NCBI GenBank assembly: GCA_965220265.1
Contig: CBDCPM010000004.1
Coordinates: 1,922,001 to 1,986,000 of the forward strand
Direction: 5' to 3'
DNA from: Bin87 sp965220265
GTDB taxonomy: Bacteria > Chloroflexota > Dehalococcoidia > Lucifugimonadales > UBA3495
Length of the DNA stretch: 64,000 nucleotides
Below, piece after piece: positions 51,709 through 60,351 of this stretch (position 1 is its first letter; each line of letters begins with the position of its first letter). The notes below the pieces were generated by a model. That model ran no database searches. It was not told the DNA's origin and saw only the letters and a program-made list of their open reading frames with translations. Both the position numbers and the translations under genes were made by a program.

Positions 51709-52725
51709 ATGAAACTGCTGACCTACGACAACGGCAACGGCCCACGCTGCGGCGTCCTCCAGGATGATGCGGTAGTGGACGTGGCCTCCCTGATCGGCTC
51801 CGACCGGCCGCTGGCCGACGTCCGCGCTCTACTGGACGCGAGCGACGGGGCAGTCGACCGCGTCGGCGACGCCTTGGCCGGCAATGTCGCCGCGCCCGCC
51901 GTAGCCCTGGCCGACGTCCGCCTGCGCGCGCCCATCCTCCAGCCGCCCACCGTGCGGGACTACATCGTCTACGAGGAGCACGCCACCTCCCAGGGCACCC
52001 GCCAGATCGACCCGGTCTGGTACCGAATGCCCGTGTTCTACTTCTCCAACCCGCTGGTCATCTACGGGCCCGACGAGGACGTGCCCTATCCCGCCGCCTC
52101 CGAACAGCTGGACTACGAGTTGGAGATTGGCTGCGTCATCGGCAAGACCGGAACCAACGTGCCGGCCTCCGAGGCATTGCAATACGTTGCGGGCTTCTGC
52201 ATCTTCAACGACTGGAGCGCTCGCGACCTACAGTTCGACGAGATGTCCTTCGGGCTCGGACCCGCCAAGGGCAAGGACTCCGCGTCTTCCATCGGCCCCT
52301 GGATCGTCACCACCGACGAGATGATGCCGCACATCAGGGACGGCCGCCTGGACCTCAAGGCCCACGTCAGGGTCAACGGCGACGACTGGCTCCGCGACGG
52401 CGAGACCATCAACGCTTGGTACACCTGGGGCGAGATCATCGAGCGGGCCGCCAAGGACAGCCGCATCGCGCCCGGCGACGTCATCGGCAGCGGCACCGTG
52501 GGCGGCGGCTCCGTCCGCGAGTCCATCCGCAAGGGCTACGAGGCCTCCCGCTGGCTGGAGCCGGGCGACACCGTTGAGTTGGAGGTCGAGAACATCGGCG
52601 TCCTGCGTAACACCCTGGCCGCCAAGGTGGGCGTGGATCCTAACTACGCCTACCTGCCGAACAGCCCGACGGCCACTCCGGAGCGCGGCACCGCCCGCGA
52701 CTACCGCTACGAGCGCACCCGCTGA
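51709..52725 (+). CDS. Fumarylacetoacetate hydrolase family protein
   Basis: This 338-aa FAH-family enzyme has an N-terminal small domain (MKLLTYDNGNGPRCGVLQDD) and a C-terminal FAH fold. The metal-binding acidic triad lies in QLDYELEIGCVIGKTG and FCIFNDWSARDLQFDEMSFG. ARVRVNGDDW-like and GDVIGSGTVGGGSV segments follow, with LEPGDTVELEVENIG near the end. Members hydrolyse C-C bonds in beta-diketo acids, hydrate 2-oxopent-4-enoate or decarboxylate related ring-cleavage products. It fits an aromatic-degradation setting, although no ring-cleavage dioxygenase is adjacent. Confidence 0.9.
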   Translation: MKLLTYDNGNGPRCGVLQDDAVVDVASLIGSDRPLADVRALLDASDGAVDRVGDALAGNVAAPAVALADVRLRAPILQPPTVRDYIVYEEHATSQGTRQIDPVWYRMPVFYFSNPLVIYGPDEDVPYPAASEQLDYELEIGCVIGKTGTNVPASEALQYVAGFCIFNDWSARDLQFDEMSFGLGPAKGKDSASSIGPWIVTTDEMMPHIRDGRLDLKAHVRVNGDDWLRDGETINAWYTWGEIIERAAKDSRIAPGDVIGSGTVGGGSVRESIRKGYEASRWLEPGDTVELEVENIGVLRNTLAAKVGVDPNYAYLPNSPTATPERGTARDYRYERTR

Positions 52726-52736
52726 CGCGCCGACTG

Positions 52737-52766
52737 TCATTGCGAGCGCAGCGCGGCAATCTCGTA
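52737..52766. repeat. REP-like dispersed repeat, partial
   Basis: TCATTGCGAGCGCAGCGCGG with CAATCTCGTAA matches the left arm of the repeat at 17060-17150 and about 17397-17424. No right arm is present. Confidence 0.75.
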
Positions 52767-52838
52767 AATCGTAGGCCAATAATTCAGGGGCAACCGCGAT
52801 GGTTGCCCCTCTTGCTTTCCACTATTGGCCGCTGTCGT

Positions 52839-53465
52839 CTAATCCGGCGGCGCGCCCCACCGGTCGTAGCTGCAAACCTCGTTCAGCGGCAACCGCGTCA
52901 CCGGCCCGAAGTTGCCCCGCGGGTATCCGAAGGGCATGCAGTACACCACCTGCGCCTCGTCAGGCATGCCGAACAACTCGTGCACCCGTTCGTCCACCAC
53001 CGGATGCAGCGTGGCAATGGTGCCGCCGATGCCGAAGGCCCGCGCGGCCAGCAGCATGTTCTGCGCCGAGGGGATCACCGAGCCGGCCGCCTGCACGCCC
53101 TGGGCGGTGGCGCACACCAGCACCATTACCGGCGCGTCGCCGATCTCGTTGGCCAACCGCATTGCCGAGCGCATCGAACCAGGGCCGGGCGGGATATCCT
53201 GCGGGCCCATGATGCCAGCGTCGGCACGCTTCGCCCACCAGGCCTCGTGATACAGGTCGCCCAGCTTGCGCCGCGTTTCCTCTTCCTGAACCACGATGAA
53301 GTGCCACTGCTGGTTGTTGCCGCCGTTGGGGGCGCGAATGGCGGCCTGCATGATGTCCTGCATCACGTCGGCGGGGATCGGGTCCGGCCTGAACCGGCGG
53401 ATGGCCCGCTGGGAGAACATCGCCTCGCCAAGGGGAATGACGTTCAGTCGGTCTGCGGTGGTCAC
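52839..53465 (-). CDS. Nitroreductase family protein (GTG start)
   Basis: This 208-aa FMN-binding nitroreductase-fold protein starts MTTADRLNVIPLGEAMFSQR (GTG at 53465, with GGAGG nine bases upstream). FSQRAIRRFRPDPIPADVMQ and AAIRAPNGGNNQQWHFIVVQ bind FMN. GSVIPSAQNMLLAARAFGIG and the C-terminal MPFGYPRGNFGPVTRLPLNE complete the fold. It probably reduces nitro, quinone or enone groups with NAD(P)H. An upstream extension to 53564 has no support. It is convergent with the FAH gene, with a REP-like repeat between. Confidence 0.88.
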   Translation of the reverse strand: MTTADRLNVIPLGEAMFSQRAIRRFRPDPIPADVMQDIMQAAIRAPNGGNNQQWHFIVVQEEETRRKLGDLYHEAWWAKRADAGIMGPQDIPPGPGSMRSAMRLANEIGDAPVMVLVCATAQGVQAAGSVIPSAQNMLLAARAFGIGGTIATLHPVVDERVHELFGMPDEAQVVYCMPFGYPRGNFGPVTRLPLNEVCSYDRWGAPPD

Positions 53466-53600
53466 GTTGTTACCTCCAAATTCGTGCGGTCCGCCGATAT
53501 TATCACAGGGCAGGCCCGCTGATTGATATAATCGCCACGCTCCGCCACCAGGCGCGCGGATCACTATTCAGACCAGCATACCTCCCGACAGGAGCGCTCC

Positions 53601-54746
53601 ATGAGCCAGCAATACATCTCGGACGCAGAACAGGCTTACCGCAACCTGGGCGTCACTCCCATCATCAACGCCTCCGGCTCGGTCACGCGGTTGGGCGGTT
53701 CCCGCACCCGCCCCGAGGTCCTAGAGCAGATGGCCGGCACCGCCCGCGTCATGGTCAACATCGACGAGCTGAACCGCAAGGCCGGCGCGGAGATCGCCCG
53801 CCTGGTGGGATCCGAGGCGGCCATGGTCAGCAGCGGCGCGGCCGGTGGTCTCCTGCTCCAGGCCGCCGCCTGCATTGCCGGCAACGACCCCAACCGGATG
53901 CTGCGGCTGCCGGACACCGAGGGCATGAAGAACGAGATCATCATGCAGACCATGCACCGGTTCCCCTACGACCACGCGTATCGGGCCGTCGGCGCGAAGA
54001 TTGTCGAGATCGGCAACTACCTGTTCAACCATCCCTGGGAGTTGGAGGGAGCCATCAACGAGCGCACCGCCGCCGTTGCCTACCTGTGCGCGCCCTTCAC
54101 CAGCAAGCGCGTGATGCCCCTCTCTCAGGTCTGTGAGATCGCCCACGCCCACGACGTGCCGGTGATCGTCGACGCCGCCTCAATGCTGCCGCCACGCGCC
54201 AATCTGCAGCGCTACCTGCGCGACGGCGCGGACATGGTGATCTTCAGCGGCGGCAAGGGTGTCCGCGGGCCCCAGGGCACCGGCATCCTCTGCGGCCGCG
54301 CCGACCTCATTGACGCGGCCCTGGCCAACGCCAGCCCGGCCCAGTTCATCGGCCGGTCCGCCAAAGTCGCCAAGGAGGAGATCGTCGGCCTGGTCACCGC
54401 CCTGTCCATGTTCGTGGAGGAGGACGAGAATGCGGAGATGGCCTGGTATCGGGAAATGGCGCAGCGCGTGGTGGACAGCCTGATCGAAGTGCCCGGCCTC
54501 AACATCTCTCTGGAGCACGACGGCATCGACTACCTGCTCCCCAACGCCGTGCTCCACCTGGGCGGCGACTGGTCCGGCCCGTCCGCTCCGCAGGTTGCCG
54601 CCGCTCTGCAGCAGGGCGACCCGCCCATCTACCTACAGCAGCTCCGCGCCCCCGACGAGCTGATGGTCGATCCGCTCAACGTCACCGAAGACGAAATCGA
54701 CATCATCATCCGCCGCCTCCGCGAGGCGCTGACCGAAGGGCGCTGA
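53601..54746 (+). CDS. PLP-dependent class V-fold/SelA-like enzyme
   Basis: This 381-aa protein resembles the SelA-like aminotransferase-fold family (D-glucosaminate-6-phosphate ammonia-lyase and relatives). NLGVTPIINASGSVTRLGGS is the typical start. SEAAMVSSGAAGGLLLQAAA binds PLP phosphate. VPVIVDAASMLPP has the Asp that contacts the PLP ring, and IFSGGKGVRGPQGTGILCGR contains the Schiff-base Lys. It lacks the tRNA-binding extension of true SelA. Lyase or aldolase activity on an amino acid or sugar amine is likely. AGGAG precedes the ATG. Confidence 0.85.
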   Translation: MSQQYISDAEQAYRNLGVTPIINASGSVTRLGGSRTRPEVLEQMAGTARVMVNIDELNRKAGAEIARLVGSEAAMVSSGAAGGLLLQAAACIAGNDPNRMLRLPDTEGMKNEIIMQTMHRFPYDHAYRAVGAKIVEIGNYLFNHPWELEGAINERTAAVAYLCAPFTSKRVMPLSQVCEIAHAHDVPVIVDAASMLPPRANLQRYLRDGADMVIFSGGKGVRGPQGTGILCGRADLIDAALANASPAQFIGRSAKVAKEEIVGLVTALSMFVEEDENAEMAWYREMAQRVVDSLIEVPGLNISLEHDGIDYLLPNAVLHLGGDWSGPSAPQVAAALQQGDPPIYLQQLRAPDELMVDPLNVTEDEIDIIIRRLREALTEGR

Positions 54747-54764
54747 CAGGCATAGGGAGCCTGC

Positions 54765-55562
54765 CTACTGAGGCTCCCCGCCCTGCTCCCGCAATTGGCG
54801 TACCAGTTGACGGTACTCTTCCAACTCACGTTCCGCCGCCAACCGCGCTTGCCGTTCCGTCGCCAACGCTTGCCGTTCGTCCTCTAAGGCGCGGCGCTCC
54901 GATTCCATGGCCAGCCGCACCCCGCGCCGGTCCAGCAGGATCTCTCCGGTGTCGGGGTCCTGCAACTCGATCTCCCCACCATTCCAGCGGAGGTTCAGCC
55001 GCAACAGCGGGCTGTGGGCCCAAATCGCCCCATCGACGGCGGTGCGCACCGGAAACTCGCGGTACTCGCCCCGTTCGAGGTACTCGCCAACCAGCGCGGC
55101 CCCGTACATGTCACCCCCGCTGGCGTCGAACCGCCAGTACTCTGACACGCCCATCCGTGCGTAAAGGTCGCGCTTGCGGCTGGTGTCGTTGGACGCCGTG
55201 GTCTCCGACGCCACCTCCAGCACGACGTCCGGGGGCTTGCCCACCTCCCAGATCAGGTAGCCGTTGCGACGCCGGATCGCTTCGGCGTCCACGTCAAACG
55301 CAACGTACACGTCCGGCTGCAGCCGGCGGTTGCGGTTGGTGGGGTCGTAGTAGACGATGGTATTGGTATCGGCGAAGGTGTCCAGGCGGTCGGTGAGCAG
55401 GTCGGCGAGGATCTGCATCACGTAGAGGATGTGCGGGTTCTGCTGCATACCTTCCGGCATCAGTTCCGGATCGGGCAGCGGTGGCGCATCCGGTCCGAAG
55501 AACGGGTCAAGGTGGGGAATTCTGACGCCGTCGGACGGCGCGTAGGGCGTCTTGATGGTCAT
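54765..55562 (-). CDS. Uma2 family endonuclease-like protein
   Basis: This 265-aa DUF820 protein starts MTIKTPYAPSDGVRIPHLDP. The core is RLQPDVYVAFDVDAEAI, GKPPDVVLEVASETTASNDT and RKRDLYARMGVSEYWRFDAS, matching the PD-(D/E)xK strands. The C-terminal 50 residues (RLAMESERRALEDERQALAT) are a strongly charged coiled coil. It resembles the Uma2 proteins at 31551 and 59584 more than the tandem pair at 38.5-39.7 kb. The role is unproven. Confidence 0.87.
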   Translation of the reverse strand: MTIKTPYAPSDGVRIPHLDPFFGPDAPPLPDPELMPEGMQQNPHILYVMQILADLLTDRLDTFADTNTIVYYDPTNRNRRLQPDVYVAFDVDAEAIRRRNGYLIWEVGKPPDVVLEVASETTASNDTSRKRDLYARMGVSEYWRFDASGGDMYGAALVGEYLERGEYREFPVRTAVDGAIWAHSPLLRLNLRWNGGEIELQDPDTGEILLDRRGVRLAMESERRALEDERQALATERQARLAAERELEEYRQLVRQLREQGGEPQ

Positions 55563-55668
55563 GGCTATTCACCAATAGCACAAACAATGGGGAATGACCA
55601 GTGTACCAGACGCCTGGTCATTCCCCATCCGAAACCTGTCAGCAATTTGAACCCGCGGGGCTGGATTG

Positions 55669-56754
55669 CTATGCCACCGCCGCCTCCTGGAAGTGCGGCA
55701 TCACCTCCGTGGTGAAAAGCTCGATGGAGCGCATCACTTTGGAATGCGGCAGACCGGCGAACCCGAAGTTGCCGAAGACGTGGTTGATGCCCGCCGCCTG
55801 CACTTCTTTCAAACGCTCGGCGACCACCTCCGGCGTTCCCCGCAGCGGCGGCAGGCCGGCATGGCCCACGTCGTCCCGCCGGTCCCGGTCCGACTGGCGG
55901 TTGGCCCAATGCTCGTAACCCTTGGCGATGTTGCCGTTCTTGTCCATGGGCATCCCGATGGGCGCGCCGTTGCTGCCGATGGAACGCAGGACACGGGATG
56001 AGAAGTCTTCCAGCCCAACGGGGTCCCGCTCCGCCTCTTCCATGGTGGGAGCCACGTAAATCGACTTGGACATCGGCGGATTCAGGTGCGCGTGGGGATG
56101 GCCGTACTCGTCCATCTTTTCCCGCCACAGCTTGATCACCTCCGGCGCCTGCCCAAGGATGTCGGTCGGCCCGCCGGTGATGACCTGAATGTTCCGGCTG
56201 GCGGCGAAATCAATGCTGGCCGGACTGGTGCTGACCGCCTGGAACAGCGGCGGGTACGGCTTCTGCACCGGCTTGGGCAGCACCCAAACGTCATCGACAT
56301 TGGTGTACTTGCCGTGGAACGTCAGTCTCTCCTCCGTCCAGGCCTTGATCATCACGTCAACCGCTTCCTGGAACCGCTCGCGGCTGGTGTCGATGTCCAC
56401 GCCGACGCCGTCAAACTCCTGCTGCTGGTAGCCGGCCCCGATGCCGAAGTTGACGCGGCCGCCGCTGATCACGTCGAGCATCGCCACTTCCTCGGCCACC
56501 AGCACCGGGTTGTGCAGCGGCAGGACGATGACCGCCGTCCCGATGCGGATCTGCTTCGTGCTCCCGGCAACCGCGCCCAGGAACGACCAGATGCCGGACA
56601 GCAACCCGTGGCGCGAGAAGCGGTGCTCTCCCAACCAGGCCTCGTCCAGCCCGGCCTCGTCGGCAAACCGGATCTGCTCCAGGGCGTCGTTCAACGCCTG
56701 CGGCGGCGTAAAATCCTCGTGATAGGGAACGATGGTAAAAATTCCGAACTGCAT
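55669..56754 (-). CDS. LLM-class flavin-dependent oxidoreductase
   Basis: This 361-aa luciferase-like protein begins MQFGIFTIVPYHEDFTPPQA. DEAGLDEAWLGEHRFSRHGL, IGTAVIVLPLHNPVLVAEEV, LDVISGGRVNFGIGAGYQQQ and PYPPLFQAVSTSPASIDFAA match the FMN-dependent alkane/nitrilotriacetate-type branch. AGGAGG lies before the ATG. It is the fourth LLM enzyme of the window and lies 27 bp after the double-HigA gene on the same strand, though no functional link is implied. Confidence 0.9.
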   Translation of the reverse strand: MQFGIFTIVPYHEDFTPPQALNDALEQIRFADEAGLDEAWLGEHRFSRHGLLSGIWSFLGAVAGSTKQIRIGTAVIVLPLHNPVLVAEEVAMLDVISGGRVNFGIGAGYQQQEFDGVGVDIDTSRERFQEAVDVMIKAWTEERLTFHGKYTNVDDVWVLPKPVQKPYPPLFQAVSTSPASIDFAASRNIQVITGGPTDILGQAPEVIKLWREKMDEYGHPHAHLNPPMSKSIYVAPTMEEAERDPVGLEDFSSRVLRSIGSNGAPIGMPMDKNGNIAKGYEHWANRQSDRDRRDDVGHAGLPPLRGTPEVVAERLKEVQAAGINHVFGNFGFAGLPHSKVMRSIELFTTEVMPHFQEAAVA

Positions 56755-56781
56755 GATGCCTCCTCGGATGGCGTGATACGT

Positions 56782-57456
56782 TTACTGGACGAAGTTTTCG
56801 CCGTCAGCCGTTGCGGTTGTCGCTTCCACGCCTGACGTGTCCAGCAGGATGGGCTCGTGGGTATCCGGGTCTTGCCGCCAGAGCCGGCGCACCTTGATCT
56901 TGTGGGCGCGCTCCATGGCCACTTTGGCGACCTCGTAGTTGGCCTGGAGAGCCGACCATTTCTGCGGGTGGCCGCCGAAAGCCTGGTCAATGCGGATAAT
57001 CAACTCCGGCGTCAGGGATGCACGACAGTTCACCAGGTCGTCCAGATCTTCATAGCTGACGCCCAGGTGCTCGGCGGCATCGGCGACGGTAAGGCCCATC
57101 GGTTCCAAACATTCGTGGAGCAACACCTGGCCGGGATGGAGGGGATCGCTTACCGGCAAGCCGACTTCGCCCAACGGATCTCCCAGGCACTTGACCTTAA
57201 TACCGTGGTCGCTGTGAAAAACCTGGGCGAGGTCATAGTAAAGTTGCAGACCTCGCCAAGTTGCCGAGTCGGCTCCGAATGCCTTGTAAAGGCGGAGGGA
57301 CATTTCAGGTGAAATGCCGGCGCGGCCACCGATGACGTCCGCCAATTCATCATGACGCACGCCGATATGTTTAGCAGTCTGGGCTATGCTCAGGCCCAGA
57401 GGTTCGATGTCATTATGCAGGATGGACTTGCCGGGATGGGGCGGATCTTTCATCAT
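56782..57456 (-). CDS. higA: HigA-type antitoxin with two tandem XRE domains
   Basis: Two HigA/VapI-like helix-turn-helix units lie in one chain of about 224 aa. Unit 1 is HPGKSILHNDIEPLGLSIAQ to ATWRGLQLYYDLAQV (about 8-93). Unit 2 is HPGQVLLHECLEPMGLTVAD to KWSALQANYEVAKVA (about 107-192). Single HigA proteins are about 100 aa, so this is an internal duplication. I start at the ATG at 57456, seven bases after AGGAGG. It follows the HigB-like toxin gene by 12 bp. The acidic C-terminus (about 200-224) is extra. It should neutralise HigB and repress the operon. Confidence 0.88.
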   Translation of the reverse strand: MMKDPPHPGKSILHNDIEPLGLSIAQTAKHIGVRHDELADVIGGRAGISPEMSLRLYKAFGADSATWRGLQLYYDLAQVFHSDHGIKVKCLGDPLGEVGLPVSDPLHPGQVLLHECLEPMGLTVADAAEHLGVSYEDLDDLVNCRASLTPELIIRIDQAFGGHPQKWSALQANYEVAKVAMERAHKIKVRRLWRQDPDTHEPILLDTSGVEATTATADGENFVQ

Positions 57457-57468
57457 CACCGTTGCCTC

Positions 57469-57744
57469 CTAATGGTAGTCAACAAGGTCGACGTCATAGA
57501 CATCCTTCCCGTCAGGCCGGAAGGTGATCCGCCAGTTAGCGGAGACACGAACGGCCCAATGACCGGCCAAATCGCCGCGTAAGGGATGAAGGCCGTAACT
57601 CGGCCTGCGCACACCCGCCAGTCCTCTAGAGTCAAGATCGTGTAAGATCTCGGCAACTTTCTCAGTATATTCAGGTGGCATACGGCGACGTTCCCCTCGT
57701 TCCCAGAAGCGGCGCAGGTCATTGTGTCGGAAGTTGCGTATCAC
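57469..57744 (-). CDS. higB: HigB-type toxin (RelE/ParE superfamily)
   Basis: This 91-aa protein starts with a GTG (MIRNFRHNDLRRFWERGERR). IRPSYGLHPL-like residues appear as VRRPSYGLHPLRGDLAGHWA, and VRVSANWRITFRPDGKDVYD with VDLVDYH is the HigB/RelE signature. HigB toxins are ribosome-dependent mRNA endonucleases. The toxin-first order is normal for higBA. The Arg and His residues of the usual active site are present. The antitoxin downstream is a tandem-duplicated version. Confidence 0.9.
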   Translation of the reverse strand: MIRNFRHNDLRRFWERGERRRMPPEYTEKVAEILHDLDSRGLAGVRRPSYGLHPLRGDLAGHWAVRVSANWRITFRPDGKDVYDVDLVDYH

Positions 57745-57748
57745 TGTA

Positions 57749-57759
57749 CGTTGTCAACG
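57749..57759. promoter_or_regulatory. Possible HigA operator
   Basis: CGTTGTCAACG is a perfect short palindrome immediately upstream of the higB start codon, followed by CACAACG. Its place fits autoregulation by the HigA repressor. This rests on position and symmetry only. Confidence 0.3.
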
Positions 57760-57789
57760 CACAACGGCCTGACGCGGTGCAGTAAATCG

Positions 57790-59457
57790 TCACCCTCCTG
57801 TTCGCCGCGCGATCATCGCGTCCGCCAGCGGGCTGGCTCCTGACTTCACCGTTATGTTCACCAGCGACGGCCGGCCTGAGTTGATGGCCCGCTCCACCGC
57901 CGGCGCCACGTCGTCAGGTTGCTCCACCAGCTCCGCGTAGCCGCCGATGCCCTCCACAACCTGGTCGTAGCGCACGCCCGGTCGCAGGGCAGTACCGACG
58001 TCGCGCCCGAAGTAGGCCAGCTGGAACGTGCGGTCGATGCCCCAGTTGCCGTCGTTGCCCATGATGCCCGTGATGTTCAGGTTGTGCCGGATGCACGTGT
58101 CGTATTCCATGGAGTAGAACCCGAAGGAGCCGTCGCCCATGAACGCCAGAACCTTGCTGTTGGGGTAGGCCAGCTTGGCCGCCATGGCGTAGGGTATGGC
58201 TCCGCCCAGGTGGCTCAACGGCCCCAGGCGCATGAAGTGCCCCGGCGACCGCGCCGGCAGGTAGCAGCGGCCCCACTGCACGTAGTCGCCGCCGTCCAGG
58301 ACGATGAACGTGTCCTCGTCCACCAGGTGCTCGATGCGCGTGTACACGTCCAGCGGGTGCATCGGCGCCTCGTTGGTCGCGTTGCTCCGCAGGCTGTCCA
58401 GCCAGGCCTCCTGCTCCTGCTTCAGCTCGCTGATCCAGGGGCCCAGCTTCCCGTTGTGCCTGGCTGCCCCCGTCAATTGGTCGACGATGGCGCCCAGGTC
58501 GCCCAGCAGGCCCACTGCCACGCCGCGGTTGCGTCCGATCTCCGCCTCGGACGGATCGGCCTGGATCAGCTTGGCGTCGGCGTCGAATATGCCGCCGTAG
58601 CGATAGCGATGGTCCAGCCGCTTGCCCAGCAGCAGCACCACGTCGGCCTCGCGGAACTTGCGGGCAGTGCGGTTCAGCGCGCCGTCGGCGTACCCGAAGC
58701 ACAGCGGATGCAGGTCGTCGATGAGCCCCCGCGCCTGCTCAACCGTGAAGATGGGCGCGCCGGTGGCCTCCGCCAGCGCCTCCAACTGCGCCGGCTCGAC
58801 GGAGTAGCGCGCCGGGTTGCCCACGATGATGACCGGACGCTGCGCGTTGGCCAGCAGGTTCGCCGCCTGCTCGATGAGCTTGGGGTCGCCCTGGGACCGG
58901 CCCATGTTGCGGTACTCCTGGGGCAGGAACGGGGGCAGGTCCTCCTCGCTGATGGGCGCTTCCTGCAGGTCGATGGGCAGGGTCAGGTGCACCGGTCCCG
59001 GCCGGCCGCTCATCGCCGTGCGGAAGGCCGTCGCAACGAACTCCGGGATGCGGTTCTTGTCGTGGATCATCCATGCGCCCTTGGATACGGGCGCGGCCAT
59101 CGCCACCTGGTCGATCTCCTGGAAGGTGGCCTGGCCCTTCTCGGGCAATTCGGCGCAGCCGGCCACGAAGATCACGGGGCTCTCGGAGGTGTAGATGGCG
59201 GGCAGGCCGGAGATGGCGTTGGCAAAGCCGGGACCGCCGGTGAACAAGGCCACCGCCGGCTGGCCGGTGATGCGGGCGTAGCCGTCGGCCATGTGCATCG
59301 CCGCGCCCTCGTGCCGAGTGTCGATGAACTCGATTCCCTCGTCCGCCGCCGCATCCACCAGAGGCAGTATCGTGTCCCCGACAATCGTAAAGACCTTCTG
59401 CACCCCTTCCTGCTTCAGGCAGCGAATGAACAGATGCCCACCATTCAACTCCGGCAT
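57790..59457 (-). CDS. Thiamine pyrophosphate-dependent enzyme (acetolactate synthase-like)
   Basis: This 555-aa TPP enzyme has three domains: PYR (about 1-170, with DTRHEGAAMHMADGYARITG, the Glu that activates TPP), a central Rossmann domain (about 190-320), and PP (about 370-540, with FMGDGSFGFYSMEYDTCIRH then NDGNWGIDR, the GDG-NN metal-diphosphate motif). I start at the Met at 59457 with GAGGAG nine bases upstream; the reading frame extends to 59724 but that part looks noncoding. Relatives include acetolactate synthase, oxalyl-CoA decarboxylase and benzoylformate decarboxylase. No regulatory subunit is adjacent, so a catabolic 2-keto acid decarboxylase or carboligase is more likely. Confidence 0.9.
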   Translation of the reverse strand: MPELNGGHLFIRCLKQEGVQKVFTIVGDTILPLVDAAADEGIEFIDTRHEGAAMHMADGYARITGQPAVALFTGGPGFANAISGLPAIYTSESPVIFVAGCAELPEKGQATFQEIDQVAMAAPVSKGAWMIHDKNRIPEFVATAFRTAMSGRPGPVHLTLPIDLQEAPISEEDLPPFLPQEYRNMGRSQGDPKLIEQAANLLANAQRPVIIVGNPARYSVEPAQLEALAEATGAPIFTVEQARGLIDDLHPLCFGYADGALNRTARKFREADVVLLLGKRLDHRYRYGGIFDADAKLIQADPSEAEIGRNRGVAVGLLGDLGAIVDQLTGAARHNGKLGPWISELKQEQEAWLDSLRSNATNEAPMHPLDVYTRIEHLVDEDTFIVLDGGDYVQWGRCYLPARSPGHFMRLGPLSHLGGAIPYAMAAKLAYPNSKVLAFMGDGSFGFYSMEYDTCIRHNLNITGIMGNDGNWGIDRTFQLAYFGRDVGTALRPGVRYDQVVEGIGGYAELVEQPDDVAPAVERAINSGRPSLVNITVKSGASPLADAMIARRTGG

Positions 59458-59583
59458 AAATCGAAACTCCTCGTATAACATGCCCCGTACATACGGGCAC
59501 CGCCATCTTACCATAGGCCCATCCGGACCCTCGCGGCCCCGTGCTACAATCGCCCCATTAACCGCCTCTCGGCGAGGTCCACC

Positions 59584-60333
59584 ATGACCACCAAACCGAC
59601 GCCAAAAACCCGGCCGGCCGGCGACAGCTATGGGCTGACCGCGCTTCCCGACCCGCCCAAGCCACCCGACGCCATGAAACAGCGCCCCCACATCGCGCGC
59701 ATGGACCAGGTCCTGCGCGCACATTTCGCCAACCGTCCTGACGCTTTGGTTTCCGGCGAAGGCTACCTGTGCGACCTGCCGGGCAATGCCCGCCGTTCGC
59801 CGAACCCCGATCTCCTCGTGTCGTTTGGCCTCGAGATTCCTCCCGACGTGATTGAAGACGAGGCCAACGGGTACACCATCAGCGAAATTGGAAAGCCGCC
59901 GGAGTTCGTGCTGGAAGTGGCGTCGGAGACCACCGCGCGTCGGGACGAAACCGTCAAGCGGGACACCTACGCCAGCTTCGGGATATCGGAATACTGGCGG
60001 TTCGACCGCACTGGCGGCCGCTACTACGTTGCCGCGCTGGCGGGTGACCGGCTGGTCGACGGCGCGTACCAGCCGATCTCAGTCGACACCGGCAACGACG
60101 GCATCATTCGGGGATACAGTGCAGCCCTGGACCTGGAGCTCCACTGGAAAGACCGCCGCCTCCGCTTCTGGAACCGGCCCGCCCATGCCTATCTGCCCGA
60201 TTTGCTCGAAGCACTCGCTGCGCTGGCAGCAGAGAGAAGCGAATTGGCAGTCGAACGGGCCGCGCGCCAAACTGCCGAAGAAGAGGTAGCGCGTCTCCGC
60301 GCCGAACTGGAACGGCAGCGGGACCAGCGCTGA
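59584..60333 (+). CDS. Uma2 family endonuclease-like protein
   Basis: This 249-aa DUF820 protein starts MTTKPTPKTRPAGDSYGLTA. The core is ISEIGKPPEFVLEVASETTA, RDETVKRDTYASFGISEYWR and YVAALAGDRLVDGAYQPIS. The C-terminus (ERAARQTAEEEVARLRAELE) is coiled coil. Its leader (CTCTCGGCGAGGTCCACC then ATGACCACCAAACC) closely matches that of the Uma2 gene at 32276, so the two share a recent origin or a shared translational signal. The function is unproven. Confidence 0.88.
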   Translation: MTTKPTPKTRPAGDSYGLTALPDPPKPPDAMKQRPHIARMDQVLRAHFANRPDALVSGEGYLCDLPGNARRSPNPDLLVSFGLEIPPDVIEDEANGYTISEIGKPPEFVLEVASETTARRDETVKRDTYASFGISEYWRFDRTGGRYYVAALAGDRLVDGAYQPISVDTGNDGIIRGYSAALDLELHWKDRRLRFWNRPAHAYLPDLLEALAALAAERSELAVERAARQTAEEEVARLRAELERQRDQR

Positions 60334-60351
60334 ACTGCGCTGGCGGTTCGA

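Noticed and set aside
57919..59478. 519-codon plus-strand frame opposite the TPP enzyme
   Set aside because: It is an antisense shadow. The minus strand has all the TPP-enzyme motifs.
59457..59724. 89-residue N-terminal extension of the TPP enzyme
   Set aside because: It is Arg/Gly-rich, not like the family, overlaps the start of the divergent Uma2 gene, and a better ribosome-binding site lies before 59457.
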